Below are positions 24,494-33,270 of a stretch of DNA of 64,000 nt, piece by piece (the first letter of the stretch is position 1; the number at the start of each line of letters is the position of its first letter). Source of the stretch: JAKFWI01 sp031398975. Lineage in GTDB: Bacteria > Pseudomonadota > Alphaproteobacteria > Caulobacterales > Aquidulcibacteraceae. Made by a program: the position numbers and the translations under genes. The stretch spans positions 62,001 through 126,000 of the forward strand of contig JANNOI010000043.1 in NCBI GenBank assembly GCA_031398975.1, given 5' to 3'. Below the pieces are notes generated by a model. That model saw only the letters and a list, made by a program, of their open reading frames with translations. It had not been told where the DNA came from and made no database searches.

Positions 24494-25406
24494 TCACGAC
24501 GATCCGCTTGCCCTTCGCCTCCGGGCGCTGCGCCACCTTCACCGCCGCCGCCAGCGCCGCGCCTGAGGAGATGCCGCCCGGCACGCCCTCCAGCCGCGCG
24601 ACCTCGCGGGCGGTGGCGAAGCTTTCCTCGTTGCTGACGGTGACCACCTCGTCGATCACGCTGCGGTCCACATTGTCCGGCACGAAGCCCGCCCCGATGC
24701 CCTGGATCTTGTGCGGCCCGGCATTGCCCCCGGACAGGACGGGCGAGGCCTCCGGCTCGATCGCGAGCACGCGAAGATGGGGCAGGCGGGGCTTCAGCAC
24801 CTGGCCTACGCCGGTGATCGTGCCCCCGGTGCCGACGCCGGCGAGGAAATAGTCGAGCTGGCCGCCGGTGTCGCGCCAAATCTCCTCGGCCGTGGTGCGG
24901 CGGTGGATCTCGGGGTTGGCGGGGTTGGCGAATTGCTGGGGCATCACCGCGTTCGGGTTCTGCGCGAGGATCTCACCCGCCTTGGCGATCGCGCCGCGCA
25001 TGCCTTCGGGCCCTGGCGTCAGCACCAGCTCCGCGCCCAGAAGGCTCAGCATCTTGCGCCGCTCCAGGCTCATCGTCTCGGGCATGACGAGGATCAGGCG
25101 ATAGCCCCGCTGGGCGGCGACGAAGGCGAGCGCGATGCCCGTATTGCCGCTCGTGGGCTCCACAAGCACGCTGTCGGGCGTGAGCTTGCCGGAGGCTTCG
25201 AGCGCCGAGATCATCGCCACGCCGATCCGGTCCTTCACGCTGGCGATCGGGTTGAAGAATTCGAGCTTGGCCAGGATCTCGGAATCGAGCCCGTGCGCGC
25301 GCTCGAACTTTTGCAGGCGAACGAGCGGGGTGTCCCCGATCGTGGCGGTGATGTCGGGATAGATCCGGCCGCGGCCGGGGGAGAAGTCCGTGCTTTGGTC
25401 GGCCAT
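24438..25406 (-). CDS. cysK: Cysteine synthase A
   Basis: The 322-residue PLP enzyme forms L-cysteine and acetate from O-acetylserine and sulfide. The PLP Lys is in NPIASVKDRIGVAM near residue 54. The substrate loop is PTSGNTGIALAFVAA, and the phosphate cup is GVGTGGTITGVG near residue 190. GIGAGFVPDN and GGISSGAA complete the family signature. GGAG lies 7 nt before the ATG. Length fits CysK rather than the shorter CysM, and the loop types agree. It probably has its own promoter in the 86-bp gap toward dut. Its 3' end overlaps the GT87 gene. Confidence 0.95.
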   Translation of the reverse strand: MADQSTDFSPGRGRIYPDITATIGDTPLVRLQKFERAHGLDSEILAKLEFFNPIASVKDRIGVAMISALEASGKLTPDSVLVEPTSGNTGIALAFVAAQRGYRLILVMPETMSLERRKMLSLLGAELVLTPGPEGMRGAIAKAGEILAQNPNAVMPQQFANPANPEIHRRTTAEEIWRDTGGQLDYFLAGVGTGGTITGVGQVLKPRLPHLRVLAIEPEASPVLSGGNAGPHKIQGIGAGFVPDNVDRSVIDEVVTVSNEESFATAREVARLEGVPGGISSGAALAAAVKVAQRPEAKGKRIVVIIPSFAERYLSTALFEGL

Positions 25407-25493
25407 GGGCGGCTCCTTCGATCGGCGCAGTGTAACGCTGTCCCAACCCGCGCCGAAGCGGGATCGTTTAATCTGATCGGATAGATTGCCTAT

Positions 25494-25946
25494 TCAGCGG
25501 CCCGTGGAGCCGAAACCCTTGCTGCCCCGCACGGTTTCCTCGAGGCGATCGACCTCGCGCAGCGTGGCCTGGATCACCGGGGCGATCACCATCTGGGCGA
25601 TCCGCTCCCCCCGCCGCACCACGAAGGGCTCCGCGCCCAGATTGATCAGGATCACTTTGATCTCGCCGCGATAATCGCAATCGACCGTCCCCGGGGAATT
25701 GAGACAGGTGATGCCGTGCTGGGCGGCGAGGCCCGAGCGCGGCCGCACCTGCGCCTCGTACCCCTCCGGCAGCGCGAGGCAGAGCCCGGTGGGGATCATC
25801 GCCCGCGCCAACGGCGCAAGCGTCACCGGCGCGCCCTCGGGGAGTGCGGCCCGCAGATCGAGCCCCGCCGCGCCCGCGCTCGCATAGGCGGGAAGGGGGA
25901 GGCCTTCCCCGTGCGGCAGCCGCAGAATCGCGAGTTCGGTGTGCAT
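25494..25946 (-). CDS. dut: dUTP diphosphatase
   Basis: The 150-residue trimeric dUTPase has all five motifs: AGLDLRAALPEG (I), VRPRSGLA (II), NSPGTVDCDYRGEIKVILINLG (III), RGERIAQMVI (IV) and RGSKGFGSTGR (V). It hydrolyses dUTP to dUMP and pyrophosphate, keeping uracil out of DNA and supplying dUMP for thymidylate. The dut-coaBC-ubiB-ubiE order is common in Alphaproteobacteria. A 103-bp gap separates it from the coaBC stop. Confidence 0.95.
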   Translation of the reverse strand: MHTELAILRLPHGEGLPLPAYASAGAAGLDLRAALPEGAPVTLAPLARAMIPTGLCLALPEGYEAQVRPRSGLAAQHGITCLNSPGTVDCDYRGEIKVILINLGAEPFVVRRGERIAQMVIAPVIQATLREVDRLEETVRGSKGFGSTGR

Positions 25947-26049
25947 CTCCCCGCCGTGCTACACAGGCGCGACGGCTAGCGGAACCCTTATCGACGAAGA
26001 GGACCTGTTCCTCACAGTCAATCCTGGACGGTAGAAGAAGCGCGATTCT

Positions 26050-27291
26050 TTATACCGAGGATGTGCTGGCCGCGCTCGTTCCCCTGCCGGGCTGATCGAG
26101 TGCGGCGGCGATCGCGGCCGCGAGTTTCGCCGCCACCGCCTCCTTGCCCATGCGGGGCCAACGCTCCGCGCCGCCGGGCTTGAGGATCATCACTTCATTT
26201 TCAGCCCCGCCCATCACGTCGCCGGAGACGTCATTGGCCACGATCCAGTCGCAACCCTTGCGGGCGAGCTTGGCGCGGGAATAGGCCTCGATATGGTCGG
26301 TCTCGGCGGCGAAGCCGATCACGAGCGCGGGGCGGCCGCTCTCCCGCTTGGCGAGGCTCGCGAGGATGTCTGGGTTTTCGGAGAGGGCGAGCGTCGGCGG
26401 GGCGCCGGTCTTGTCCTTCTTGATCTTGCCCGGGGCGGCGCCTTCGGGGCGCCAATCGGCCACCGCCGCCACGCATACCGCCACCGCCGCCGGGAGCGCC
26501 TCCTCGCACGCCGCCAGCATCTCCCGCGCCGTCTCCACCTCGATGCGCGTCACGCCGGAGGGCGCGGGCAGCGCCGTGGGGCCGGAGACGAGGCGCACGT
26601 CCGCCCCCAGCGCCGAAAGCGCGGCCGCGATCGCGTAGCCCTGCTTGCCGCTCGAGCGGTTGGAGAGGAAGCGCACGGGATCGATCGGCTCGAGCGTGGG
26701 CCCGGCGGTGACGATGGCGCGCTTGCCGGCGAGCGGCTTCGGCGCTTGCGCGGCCGCGAAATGCGCCTCGATCGCGGCGAGGATGGCCTCGGGCTCGGCC
26801 ATGCGGCCAGGGCCGTACTCGCCGCAGGCCATGTCCCCGTCCTCGGGCCCCACGAAAAGCACGCCGTCCTCGCGCAGCAGGCGGAGGTTCCGCTGGGTGG
26901 CCTTATGGTTCCACATCCACACATTCATCGCCGGCGCCATCAGCACCGGCTTGTCCGTGGCGAGAAGCGCTGTGGAGGCGAGATCGTTGGCGAGCCCTGC
27001 GGCGGCCTTGGCCATGAGATCGGCGGTGGCGGGGGCCACGACCACGAGATCGGCCGCGCGCGAGAGCTCGATATGGCCCATCTCCGCCTCGTCCGTCAGC
27101 GAGAACAGGTCCTGATAGACTTTGTCCCCCGTGAGCGCGCCCACGGAGAGCGGCGTCACGAAGCGCGCCCCCGCCTCGGTCAGGATCGCGCGCGCGGCGA
27201 TGCCGCGCCGATGCAGCAGGCGGATCAGCAGCAGGCTTTTATACGCCGCCACGCCCCCGCCGATGATCAACAAGATCCGCCGGTCCGTCAT
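26050..27291 (-). CDS. coaBC: Bifunctional phosphopantothenoylcysteine decarboxylase/synthetase
   Basis: The 413-residue protein has two fused enzymes of CoA synthesis. The N-terminal CoaC half is an FMN flavoprotein, with IGGGVAAYKSL, the catalytic His in MGHIELSRAADLVVVAP, the substrate clamp APAMNVWMW, and the active Cys in ACGEYGPGRM. The C-terminal CoaB half begins AIVTAGPTLEPIDPVRFLSNRSSGKQG and has NDVSG, close to the conserved NDIS that activates with CTP. It joins phosphopantothenate to cysteine and decarboxylates the product. The last ~15 residues (Gly/Ser/Thr-rich) are unconserved. Confidence 0.95.
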   Translation of the reverse strand: MTDRRILLIIGGGVAAYKSLLLIRLLHRRGIAARAILTEAGARFVTPLSVGALTGDKVYQDLFSLTDEAEMGHIELSRAADLVVVAPATADLMAKAAAGLANDLASTALLATDKPVLMAPAMNVWMWNHKATQRNLRLLREDGVLFVGPEDGDMACGEYGPGRMAEPEAILAAIEAHFAAAQAPKPLAGKRAIVTAGPTLEPIDPVRFLSNRSSGKQGYAIAAALSALGADVRLVSGPTALPAPSGVTRIEVETAREMLAACEEALPAAVAVCVAAVADWRPEGAAPGKIKKDKTGAPPTLALSENPDILASLAKRESGRPALVIGFAAETDHIEAYSRAKLARKGCDWIVANDVSGDVMGGAENEVMILKPGGAERWPRMGKEAVAAKLAAAIAAALDQPGRGTSAASTSSV

Positions 27292-27294
27292 GAA

Positions 27295-27330
27295 GTGGGC
27301 TCGCGTTTGGGCGTGGGCTCGCGTTTGGCC
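27295..27330 (+). repeat. 18-bp tandem duplication between ubiB and coaBC
   Basis: Two adjacent 18-bp copies, GTGGGCTCGCGTTTGGGC and GTGGGCTCGCGTTTGGCC, differ at one base. They lie just upstream of the coaBC start, in its presumed 5' leader. No function is evident. Confidence 0.7.
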
Positions 27331-27399
27331 ACCTTGGGCTCCTTGTCGGGGGGCAGGTATAGACGCGGGGACGGGCGTCCGAAAGGCGGGGCTTTGGGG

Positions 27400-28950
27400 T
27401 CAGGCGCCCTGGCGGGCCGCCATCAGCAGCGCCCCCAGCACGCCCGCGCCCGCGCCCAGCCAGAAGCTCGCCCAGGAGAAACGCCGCAACGGGGAGGGCT
27501 GTGGGTGGTGCGAACTGGCGGCGTTGCGGCTCAGCGCCGTGGCGGCGGCATCGATCCGCTCCAGCGTGTCCGGCAGCCGGCGCAACAAAGCGAGGCCCGC
27601 GCCCGCATGCTCGGCCACCCGCCGGCTCACGCCCTCCACGCCCAATTCCCGCCGCACCCAGCGTTCCACGATCGGGCGGGCGGCCTCCCACATGTCGTGG
27701 CGGGGATCGAGCGCGCGCGCCACGCCCTCCACCTGCACCATGGTCTTTTGCAGCATCACCAGTTCGGGCCGCAGATGCATGCCGAATAGATGGGTTACGT
27801 CGAACAGCTGCAGCAGCAGCCGGCTCATGGAGACCTGGTCGGCGGTCTTGCCCAGGATCGGTTCGCCGATGGCGCGCAGCGCCTGGGCGAATTCCTCCAC
27901 CGAGTGGCGACCCTCCACATAGCCCGCCTCCACATGCACCTCCGCCACCCGGCGATAATCGCGGCGCAGGAAGCCATAGAGGATCTCGGCCAAATAGCGG
28001 CGCTCCTTGCGCCCGATCCGGCCCATGATGCCGAAATCCACCAGCCAGAGCTTGCCGTCGACGCCGTAGATGAGGTTTCCCTCGTGCATATCGGCGTGGA
28101 AAAAGCCGTGGTCGAGGGCGGCCGCCAGAAAGCCGCGCGTGATCGCGATCGCCAGCGCCGGGCGGTCGGCGCCGCGCGCGGTCAGCTCGTCCAGGTGCGT
28201 CAGCGAAACGCCCTCGATCCAGCTCAGCGTCATCACCCGCTTGGAGGTGCGCGACCAATCGATCTCGGGCACCCGGAACAGGCCCTCCTTGGTGGCCACG
28301 TCCTGGAATTCCGCCGCCGCCCCTGCCTCGAGCCGCAGATCGACCTCCCGCTCCAGCGCGGCCGCCACCGTCTCCACGAATTGCACCGGCTCGAGCCGGC
28401 GCGCGCGGGGGGCGAACCACTCGATCGCGCGGGCCCCGAAATGCAGCGCCGCCATCTCGCGGCGGAGCTTGCGCTCGATATTCGGCCGCAGGATCTTGAT
28501 CGCCGCCGCGCCCCCGCCGGGGAGATAGGCCTTGTGCACCTGCGCAATCGAGGCCGCGGCCATCGCCTCGGACACGGCGCCGAACAATGTTTCGGTGGAG
28601 CCGAGCTCGGCGGCCAGGGTGTCGAGCGCGGTCTCGCGCGGGAAGGGCGGCAGGCGGTCTTTCAGCCGGCCTAGATCCTGTGCTGCGGTTACGCCGATAA
28701 TGTCGGGCCGGGTGGCCAGGAACTGGCCCACCTTGACATAAGCCGGCCCGAGCTTCTCCAGCGCCTTGGCGAGACGCGCGCCCACCGAGCGCGAGCGGCG
28801 CCGGCGCGCGAAGAGGCGCAGCACGTCGCCGGTCGCCCGCAGCGGCAGAGGAAGGCGGTTCCTGTATTCCTGCGGCAGCAGCGCGTCATAGCGGGCAAGC
28901 GTCGCGCCGGCGCGCGCCAGGCGGAAGCAATGGCCGATCGGGCTCAGCAT
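27400..28950 (-). CDS. ubiB: UbiB family atypical kinase/ATPase for ubiquinone biosynthesis
   Basis: The 516-residue protein carries the ABC1/UbiB signature: the KxGQ motif as PAYVKVGQFLATRPDI near residue 70, the A-rich nucleotide loop as AAASIAQVHKA, the invariant Lys in AAIKILRPNIE, and the catalytic-like HADMHEGNLIY and VDFGIMGRIG. Two C-terminal hydrophobic segments (WASFWLGAGAGVLGALLMA) anchor it in the membrane. UbiB supports the COQ complex, probably by extracting or moving lipid intermediates, rather than acting as a hydroxylase. It follows ubiE by 25 bp on the same strand. Confidence 0.93.
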   Translation of the reverse strand: MLSPIGHCFRLARAGATLARYDALLPQEYRNRLPLPLRATGDVLRLFARRRRSRSVGARLAKALEKLGPAYVKVGQFLATRPDIIGVTAAQDLGRLKDRLPPFPRETALDTLAAELGSTETLFGAVSEAMAAASIAQVHKAYLPGGGAAAIKILRPNIERKLRREMAALHFGARAIEWFAPRARRLEPVQFVETVAAALEREVDLRLEAGAAAEFQDVATKEGLFRVPEIDWSRTSKRVMTLSWIEGVSLTHLDELTARGADRPALAIAITRGFLAAALDHGFFHADMHEGNLIYGVDGKLWLVDFGIMGRIGRKERRYLAEILYGFLRRDYRRVAEVHVEAGYVEGRHSVEEFAQALRAIGEPILGKTADQVSMSRLLLQLFDVTHLFGMHLRPELVMLQKTMVQVEGVARALDPRHDMWEAARPIVERWVRRELGVEGVSRRVAEHAGAGLALLRRLPDTLERIDAAATALSRNAASSHHPQPSPLRRFSWASFWLGAGAGVLGALLMAARQGA

Positions 28951-28975
28951 GGGGCCCCCGCCGCGTCGCTACCCC

Positions 28976-29767
28976 TCACAGCGCCCACCCCACATGCAGG
29001 GCGGCGATCCCGCCGGAAAAATTCGTATAGCCCACGCGCTCAAAGCCCGCCTCGCGCAGGCGCGCGGCGAACGCCTCCTGCGGGGGAAAGCGGCGGATGC
29101 TCTCGGCCAGATAGCGATAGGCCGCCTCGTCGCGCGCCACGTACCGCCCGATGGCCGGGATCGCGCGCAGGGAATAGGCGTCGTACAGCGGCTCGAGCCC
29201 CTTGACCGCAAGCTTGGAGAATTCGAGGCACACAAACCGCCCGCCGCGCTTCAGCACCCGGCGCGCCTCGCGCAGGGCGGCGTCCATGTCCGTGACGTTG
29301 CGGATGCCGAAGGCGATGGAATAGGCGTCGGCGATCCGGTCGGGGAAGGGCAGGCGCTCGGCGTCAGCGCAGAGCCAGGCGAGGTCCCGGGTTTGCGTGC
29401 TGGTCTTCGCGCGCCCCGCGCCCAGCATCTCGGCGTTGATATCGGCCACCAGGATCCGGGCGGGGGGGCCGCCGCGGCGCGCGCGCGCGCGGGCGGCGCG
29501 GGCGTGGAGGCGGCGCGCGATGTCGCCGGTGCCGCCCGCCATGTCGATGATCAGCTCGCCCGGCTGGGGGTTCAAGCGGTCGGCGGCGGCGTCCTTCCAC
29601 AGCCGGTGCAGGCCGGCGGACATGAGATCGTTCATCAGGTCGTAGCGGGCCGCGACGCTATCGAACACGGTTCGCACCCGCGCGGCCTTCTCCGCACGCG
29701 GCACGGCCTCGAAGCCGAAATCGGCGAGTTCGGGCGCGGGGGGCCCGTCGGGGGGGGGCTGGGGCAT
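28976..29767 (-). CDS. ubiE: Demethylmenaquinone/demethoxyubiquinol methyltransferase
   Basis: This 263-residue class I SAM methyltransferase belongs to the UbiE/COQ5 group. Signatures are VFDSVAARYDLMNDLMSAGLHRLWKD, then the SAM motif IIDMAGGTGDIARRL, and YSIAFGIRNVTDMDAALREARRVLKRGGRFVCLEFSK. It adds the C-2 methyl in ubiquinone synthesis. An Arg/Ala-rich insertion near residues 85-102 (LHARAARARARRGG) is longer than usual and may be a surface loop. The start is the ATG at 29767, divergent from mutM 102 bp away. Confidence 0.94.
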   Translation of the reverse strand: MPQPPPDGPPAPELADFGFEAVPRAEKAARVRTVFDSVAARYDLMNDLMSAGLHRLWKDAAADRLNPQPGELIIDMAGGTGDIARRLHARAARARARRGGPPARILVADINAEMLGAGRAKTSTQTRDLAWLCADAERLPFPDRIADAYSIAFGIRNVTDMDAALREARRVLKRGGRFVCLEFSKLAVKGLEPLYDAYSLRAIPAIGRYVARDEAAYRYLAESIRRFPPQEAFAARLREAGFERVGYTNFSGGIAALHVGWAL

Positions 29768-29869
29768 GGCGGGACCTTAAAGCCGGGCGGGCAGGTTTTC
29801 CATATGCGCCCAAAGGCCTTACTCTTTGATTTCACGCCGTTCGGATCCCATCCTGCCGCAGGGGCGCCC

Positions 29870-30736
29870 ATGCCGGAATTGCCGGAGGTCGAGACGGTGC
29901 GCCGCGGCCTCGCTCCCGTTCTCGAAGGCGCGCGGCTGACCGGGGTGGAGGTGCGCCGCGGGGATTTGCGGTTTCCGTTCCCCGAGGGGTTGGCCGCGCG
30001 GCTGGAGGGCGCGCGCGTCCTGCGGCTGGGGCGGCGGGCGAAATATCTGCTGGCCGCGCTCGATACCGGGGAAACCTGGGCGACCCATCTGGGCATGTCC
30101 GGCCGGTTTTCGGTGCACGCCGCCGCCGGTCGCGCCGCCCGCCCGGGCGCGTTCCACTACGCCGCCGCGACCAACCCCGCCCACACCCATCTGCGCGTCC
30201 GCACCGAGGCCGGCGCGCTGCTCGAGTACAACGATCCCCGCCGCTTCGGGTACATGCTGCTGATGGAGACGCAGGCCCTGCACGCCCACCCCTTCCTGGC
30301 GGGCCTGGGGCCCGAGCCGCTGGGGCCGGATTTCACGATCGCGCACCTGGCCGGGGCGTGCGCCGGGCGCCGCCAGAGCGTGAAGGCCACGCTGCTCGAC
30401 CAGCGGGTCGTGGCGGGGTTGGGCAATATATATGTCTGCGAGGCGCTGCACCGGGCGGGCGTCGCGCCGGCGCGGGCGGCCGGGCGCATCGCGCGGGCTC
30501 GGCTGGGCGGCCTGGTCGAGGCGGTGCGCACGGTGCTTGGGGAGGCGATCGAGGCGGGCGGATCGAGCCTGCGCGATTATGCCGACGCCGACGGCGCGCT
30601 CGGCTATTTCCAGCTCGGGTTCCGCGTGTACGGCCGGGCGGGGCAGCCCTGCCAGAGGCCGGGCTGCGGGGGCGTGGTGGCGCGGCGCGTTCAGGGCGGG
30701 CGCTCCAGCTTCTTCTGCCCGGCCTGCCAGCGTTGA
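29870..30736 (+). CDS. mutM: Formamidopyrimidine-DNA glycosylase (Fpg)
   Basis: The start is the ATG at 29870 (288 residues), because mature Fpg needs Pro immediately after Met: the protein begins MPELPEVETVRRGL, with Pro2 as nucleophile and Glu3 as catalytic acid. The conserved Lys lies in a THLGMSGRFSVH-type region. H2TH residues are around LLDQRVVAGLGNIYVCEAL. The zinc finger at the end reads CQRPGCGGVV...FFCPACQR with four Cys. It removes oxidised purines such as 8-oxoguanine. It lies directly upstream of rpsT in the conserved alphaproteobacterial order. Confidence 0.95.
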   Translation: MPELPEVETVRRGLAPVLEGARLTGVEVRRGDLRFPFPEGLAARLEGARVLRLGRRAKYLLAALDTGETWATHLGMSGRFSVHAAAGRAARPGAFHYAAATNPAHTHLRVRTEAGALLEYNDPRRFGYMLLMETQALHAHPFLAGLGPEPLGPDFTIAHLAGACAGRRQSVKATLLDQRVVAGLGNIYVCEALHRAGVAPARAAGRIARARLGGLVEAVRTVLGEAIEAGGSSLRDYADADGALGYFQLGFRVYGRAGQPCQRPGCGGVVARRVQGGRSSFFCPACQR

Positions 30737-30803
30737 CGCCGGCGGCCCGCCTCGCTATACGCGCGATCTTCATTTCACCGGGACGCCGGATCGGCGCAAT
30801 ACG

Positions 30804-31079
30804 ATGGCCAATACTTCCTCCGCGAAAAAAGCGATCCGCAAGATCGCCAAGCGCACCGCCGTCAACAAAAGCCGCCGGACCCGGATCCGCGGCCAATGGC
30901 GGGCGGTGGAGGAAGCGCTGGCGGCGGGCGATGCGGGCGCGGCGCGGGCCGCGCTGATCAGCGCCGAATCCCAAACCGCGCGCGCCGCCGGCAAGGGCGT
31001 GCTGCACAAGAACACGGCCTCGCGCAAAATCGCGCGCCTCGCGCAGCGGGTTAAAACGCTCGCCCTGGCCGCCGCCTGA
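30804..31079 (+). CDS. rpsT: 30S ribosomal protein S20
   Basis: The 91-residue basic helical protein starts MANTSSAKKAIRKIAKRTAVNKSRRTRIRG. Removal of Met gives the expected ANTxSAKK N-terminus of S20. The conserved helix-ending segment GKGVLHKNTASRKIARLAQRVK is present. S20 binds 16S rRNA and helps nucleate assembly of the 30S body. It is the last gene before the dnaA region, as in many Alphaproteobacteria, with no gene inserted between them. Confidence 0.96.
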   Translation: MANTSSAKKAIRKIAKRTAVNKSRRTRIRGQWRAVEEALAAGDAGAARAALISAESQTARAAGKGVLHKNTASRKIARLAQRVKTLALAAA

Positions 31080-31691
31080 GGTCCGCGTCCTGATCTGCGC
31101 GTCTTGAGCTCTGCGTCCTGAGCGGCGGGTCCGCGCGGGGGCGCCGGGAGGCTCGGCGTGGTGAGGGGCGTGAAAGCGCCCGCGGATAATCCTGCGCATA
31201 CCGACACTTAGTTCCTTCGCAATCCCTGGATCGGACTGCCGGTCCGGGACAATCCTTGCGTGCAGCTTCACGAGACTGTCACTCTTTATTGTGGACGGAA
31301 TGGCCGTCCCGATTGACAGCGTATGGAGCGCTTGAGCGCGTTGGTTTTCGCTCTCTCCCCCATGGCGGTTTTGTGTCGAAGGGCGCGGGGCGGATGCGCA
31401 ACCGCGTGGGAATAAACCAAGAAAATTCATTTAAAACAATCAACTATGCCGCTTCGCTCTTTTTTAATGCTAGTTGCGGAATCAGGGCTTGCGCGCCCCG
31501 ACCATCGCCTTCACAGTGAACTCGCCTGACGGACGAATACTCCGAACACCGCATAATCGCCTTTGGCGGCGGAATGTGTGGACGCTAGCGCGTCGCACGC
31601 GACGGTTGTCTTCGCCTTAGTCAAGGAGGCTAAGCCCAATTGGGGGGGCTGGCTGCATTACATGGATGGTATGCAGGGAGTATTCGGGGCC
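31080..31691. other. rpsT-dnaA intergenic region, candidate replication origin
   Basis: This 612-bp gap holds no convincing gene. It contains three 14-bp direct repeats (31085-31126), an AT-rich patch at about 31411-31478 that stands out in this GC-rich window, and two weak DnaA-box-like nonamers on the minus strand: TTATTCCCA at 31407-31415 (one mismatch to TTATNCACA) and TTATCCGCG at 31181-31189 (two mismatches to TTATCCACA). I saw no perfect TTATCCACA. The features would fit an origin or the dnaA promoter. Some Alphaproteobacteria have their origin elsewhere (near hemE), so this is tentative. Confidence 0.35.
31085..31126 (+). repeat. Three 14-bp iteron-like direct repeats
   Basis: Units at 31085, 31099 and 31113 read GCGTCCTGATCTGC, GCGTCTTGAGCTCT and GCGTCCTGAGCGGC, sharing the core GCGTCYTGA at exact 14-bp spacing. 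They begin 5 bp after the rpsT stop. Iteron-like arrays near dnaA can be protein-binding sites. They could also be a simple micro-duplication. Confidence 0.7.
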
Positions 31692-33089
31692 ATGAGTCAC
31701 GATGGCAGAAGTGCGTCCGCGCGTGTTCAACGCGTGGATGGGCAAACCGCTTTTCATGCAGCGGCGCGGGATTTGCGCGCCCTGTTCAGCGCGGAGGAAA
31801 ACAAAGCCTGGTTGGAGCAGCTCGCCTATGCCGGCGAGGCGGACGGCGTGGTCTATCTTCGGGTCTCTACCGGGGTGGCGCGGGACTGGCTGGTGCAGAA
31901 CGCGCTGCATCAGTTCGAGGCGCACATGGCGAAATCCGCGCCGCAGATCAGCGGCGTCGTTATCGCCGTCCAGGCGGATCTGCCGGCCTCGATGAAGCAG
32001 GCGGTGCTGACCGCGATCGCCGGGGGCACTACCTCGAGCGGCTCCGGGCAGACGCCCGTGAACCAGACGTTCGACACCTATTGCGTGGGCGACGCCAACC
32101 GCGCGGCCGTCTTCGCGGCCAAGTCGATCGCGGAGGGCGTGGGCGCGGCCGGGCAATTGGTGCTGTTCCACGGCACGTATGGGGGCGGCAAAACCCACCT
32201 CGGCAACGCCATCGTGCATGAAGCCCTGCGCCGCAATCCGAACCGGCGGGTGCGGCTGATGAACACGATCCTGTTCGTGGAGGAGTTCCAGAACGGGCTC
32301 AGCAAACGGCGCGACCTGTCGGCGTTCAAGGCGCAGATGCGCGACATCGATCTCCTGATCCTGGACGACGTGCAGCGCGTGGCGGGCAAGGCCGCGACCG
32401 AGAGCGAACTCGTGGACACCATCGCCGTGCTGCTCGCACAGGGCGCGCAAGTGGTGATGACCGCCGATCACGGTCCCGCCGGGCTCGACGGGTTCGACGT
32501 GCGGCTGAAGAGCCAGCTGCGCGGGGCCGCCGATTTCTTCATCGACGCGCCCGATTTCGAACTGCGCCGGAAAATCCTCGAGGCCAAGCTGAAGCTCTAT
32601 GCGGTGGGCGCCGCCGCCGGCCTCCACGCGCCCGATCACGTCCTGGATATGATCGCCTCCCGGATTCGCGGCCCGGGCCGCGCGCTGGACGGAGCGATCC
32701 GGCAGATCGTGATGGAATTGGGCTTCGCCAACAAAGAAGTGACGCTGGAAAGCGCCGAACGCGTGCTGCGCGGGCGCTTCGAGGAGCCGCCCAAGCGGAC
32801 GACGGTGGAATCCATTATCGGCCATACCGCCAAGCATTACGGCCTGACCAAGGATCAGCTCCTCACCCCGACCCACCAACGCTCGATCGCGCGCCCCCGC
32901 CAGGTGGCGATGTATCTGTGCCGCAAGATGACGCGGCGCTCCTTGCCCGATCTGGCCATCCGCTTCGGCGGGAAACACCACACGACCGTGCTCTACGCCT
33001 CCGGCCGCATCGAGACCTTGATGAAAGAGGACGATCAGCTGCGGCGTGACGTGGAGGTCATCGGCAACACCATCCGCGCCGTGGCCTGA
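31692..33089 (+). CDS. dnaA: Chromosomal replication initiator DnaA (divergent)
   Basis: The start is set at the ATG at 31692 (465 residues), just before the domain I sequence. Earlier in-frame starts (31563, 31662, 31671) give an unconserved lead. Domain I is the AARDLRALFSAEENKAWLEQL region, and domain II is short. Domain III has Walker A GTYGGGKTHL (~161-170) and Walker B LLILDDVQ. Domain IV has RPRQVAMYLCRKMTRRSLPDLAIRFGG followed by KHHTTVLYA. Compared with the usual GGRDHTTVLHA, the Arg-Asp pair is Lys428-His429. The box VII arginine-finger segment RLKSRF is RLKSQL, with Gln275. Position beside dnaN, recF and gyrB shows that it is the main initiator. Confidence 0.93.
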   Translation: MSHDGRSASARVQRVDGQTAFHAAARDLRALFSAEENKAWLEQLAYAGEADGVVYLRVSTGVARDWLVQNALHQFEAHMAKSAPQISGVVIAVQADLPASMKQAVLTAIAGGTTSSGSGQTPVNQTFDTYCVGDANRAAVFAAKSIAEGVGAAGQLVLFHGTYGGGKTHLGNAIVHEALRRNPNRRVRLMNTILFVEEFQNGLSKRRDLSAFKAQMRDIDLLILDDVQRVAGKAATESELVDTIAVLLAQGAQVVMTADHGPAGLDGFDVRLKSQLRGAADFFIDAPDFELRRKILEAKLKLYAVGAAAGLHAPDHVLDMIASRIRGPGRALDGAIRQIVMELGFANKEVTLESAERVLRGRFEEPPKRTTVESIIGHTAKHYGLTKDQLLTPTHQRSIARPRQVAMYLCRKMTRRSLPDLAIRFGGKHHTTVLYASGRIETLMKEDDQLRRDVEVIGNTIRAVA

Positions 33090-33111
33090 CCGGCGTCCGT
33101 ACGCGCGTCGC

Positions 33112-33143
33112 GCCACGGTTCCCGCGAGAGCGAGAGCCGTGGC
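33112..33143 (+). terminator. Stem-loop after dnaA
   Basis: GCCACGG (33112-33118) pairs with CCGTGGC (33137-33143) around an 18-nt loop, 22 bp after the dnaA stop. There is no T-tract. It could slow transcription into dnaN or stabilise the dnaA message. Confidence 0.35.
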
Positions 33144-33270
33144 CGCGCTTACAATCTCCTTGGGCTTCAGCACAATCCTGTTAACGTAACTGCCCGGATT
33201 CGCGCCGTATCGCGTGCTTCGGGGCCGCTCGCAGCTGCCGGCGGCGGTCCAACCCAGCAAGGTTCGTCAC

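Noticed and set aside
31256..31519. Possible 87-residue gene between rpsT and dnaA
   Set aside because: No ribosome site and no conserved pattern; it runs through the AT-rich patch and looks like chance.
31563..31691. Upstream in-frame extension of dnaA from a TTG
   Set aside because: The extension is unconserved and precedes the recognisable domain I. The ATG at 31692 is a better start and gives normal length.
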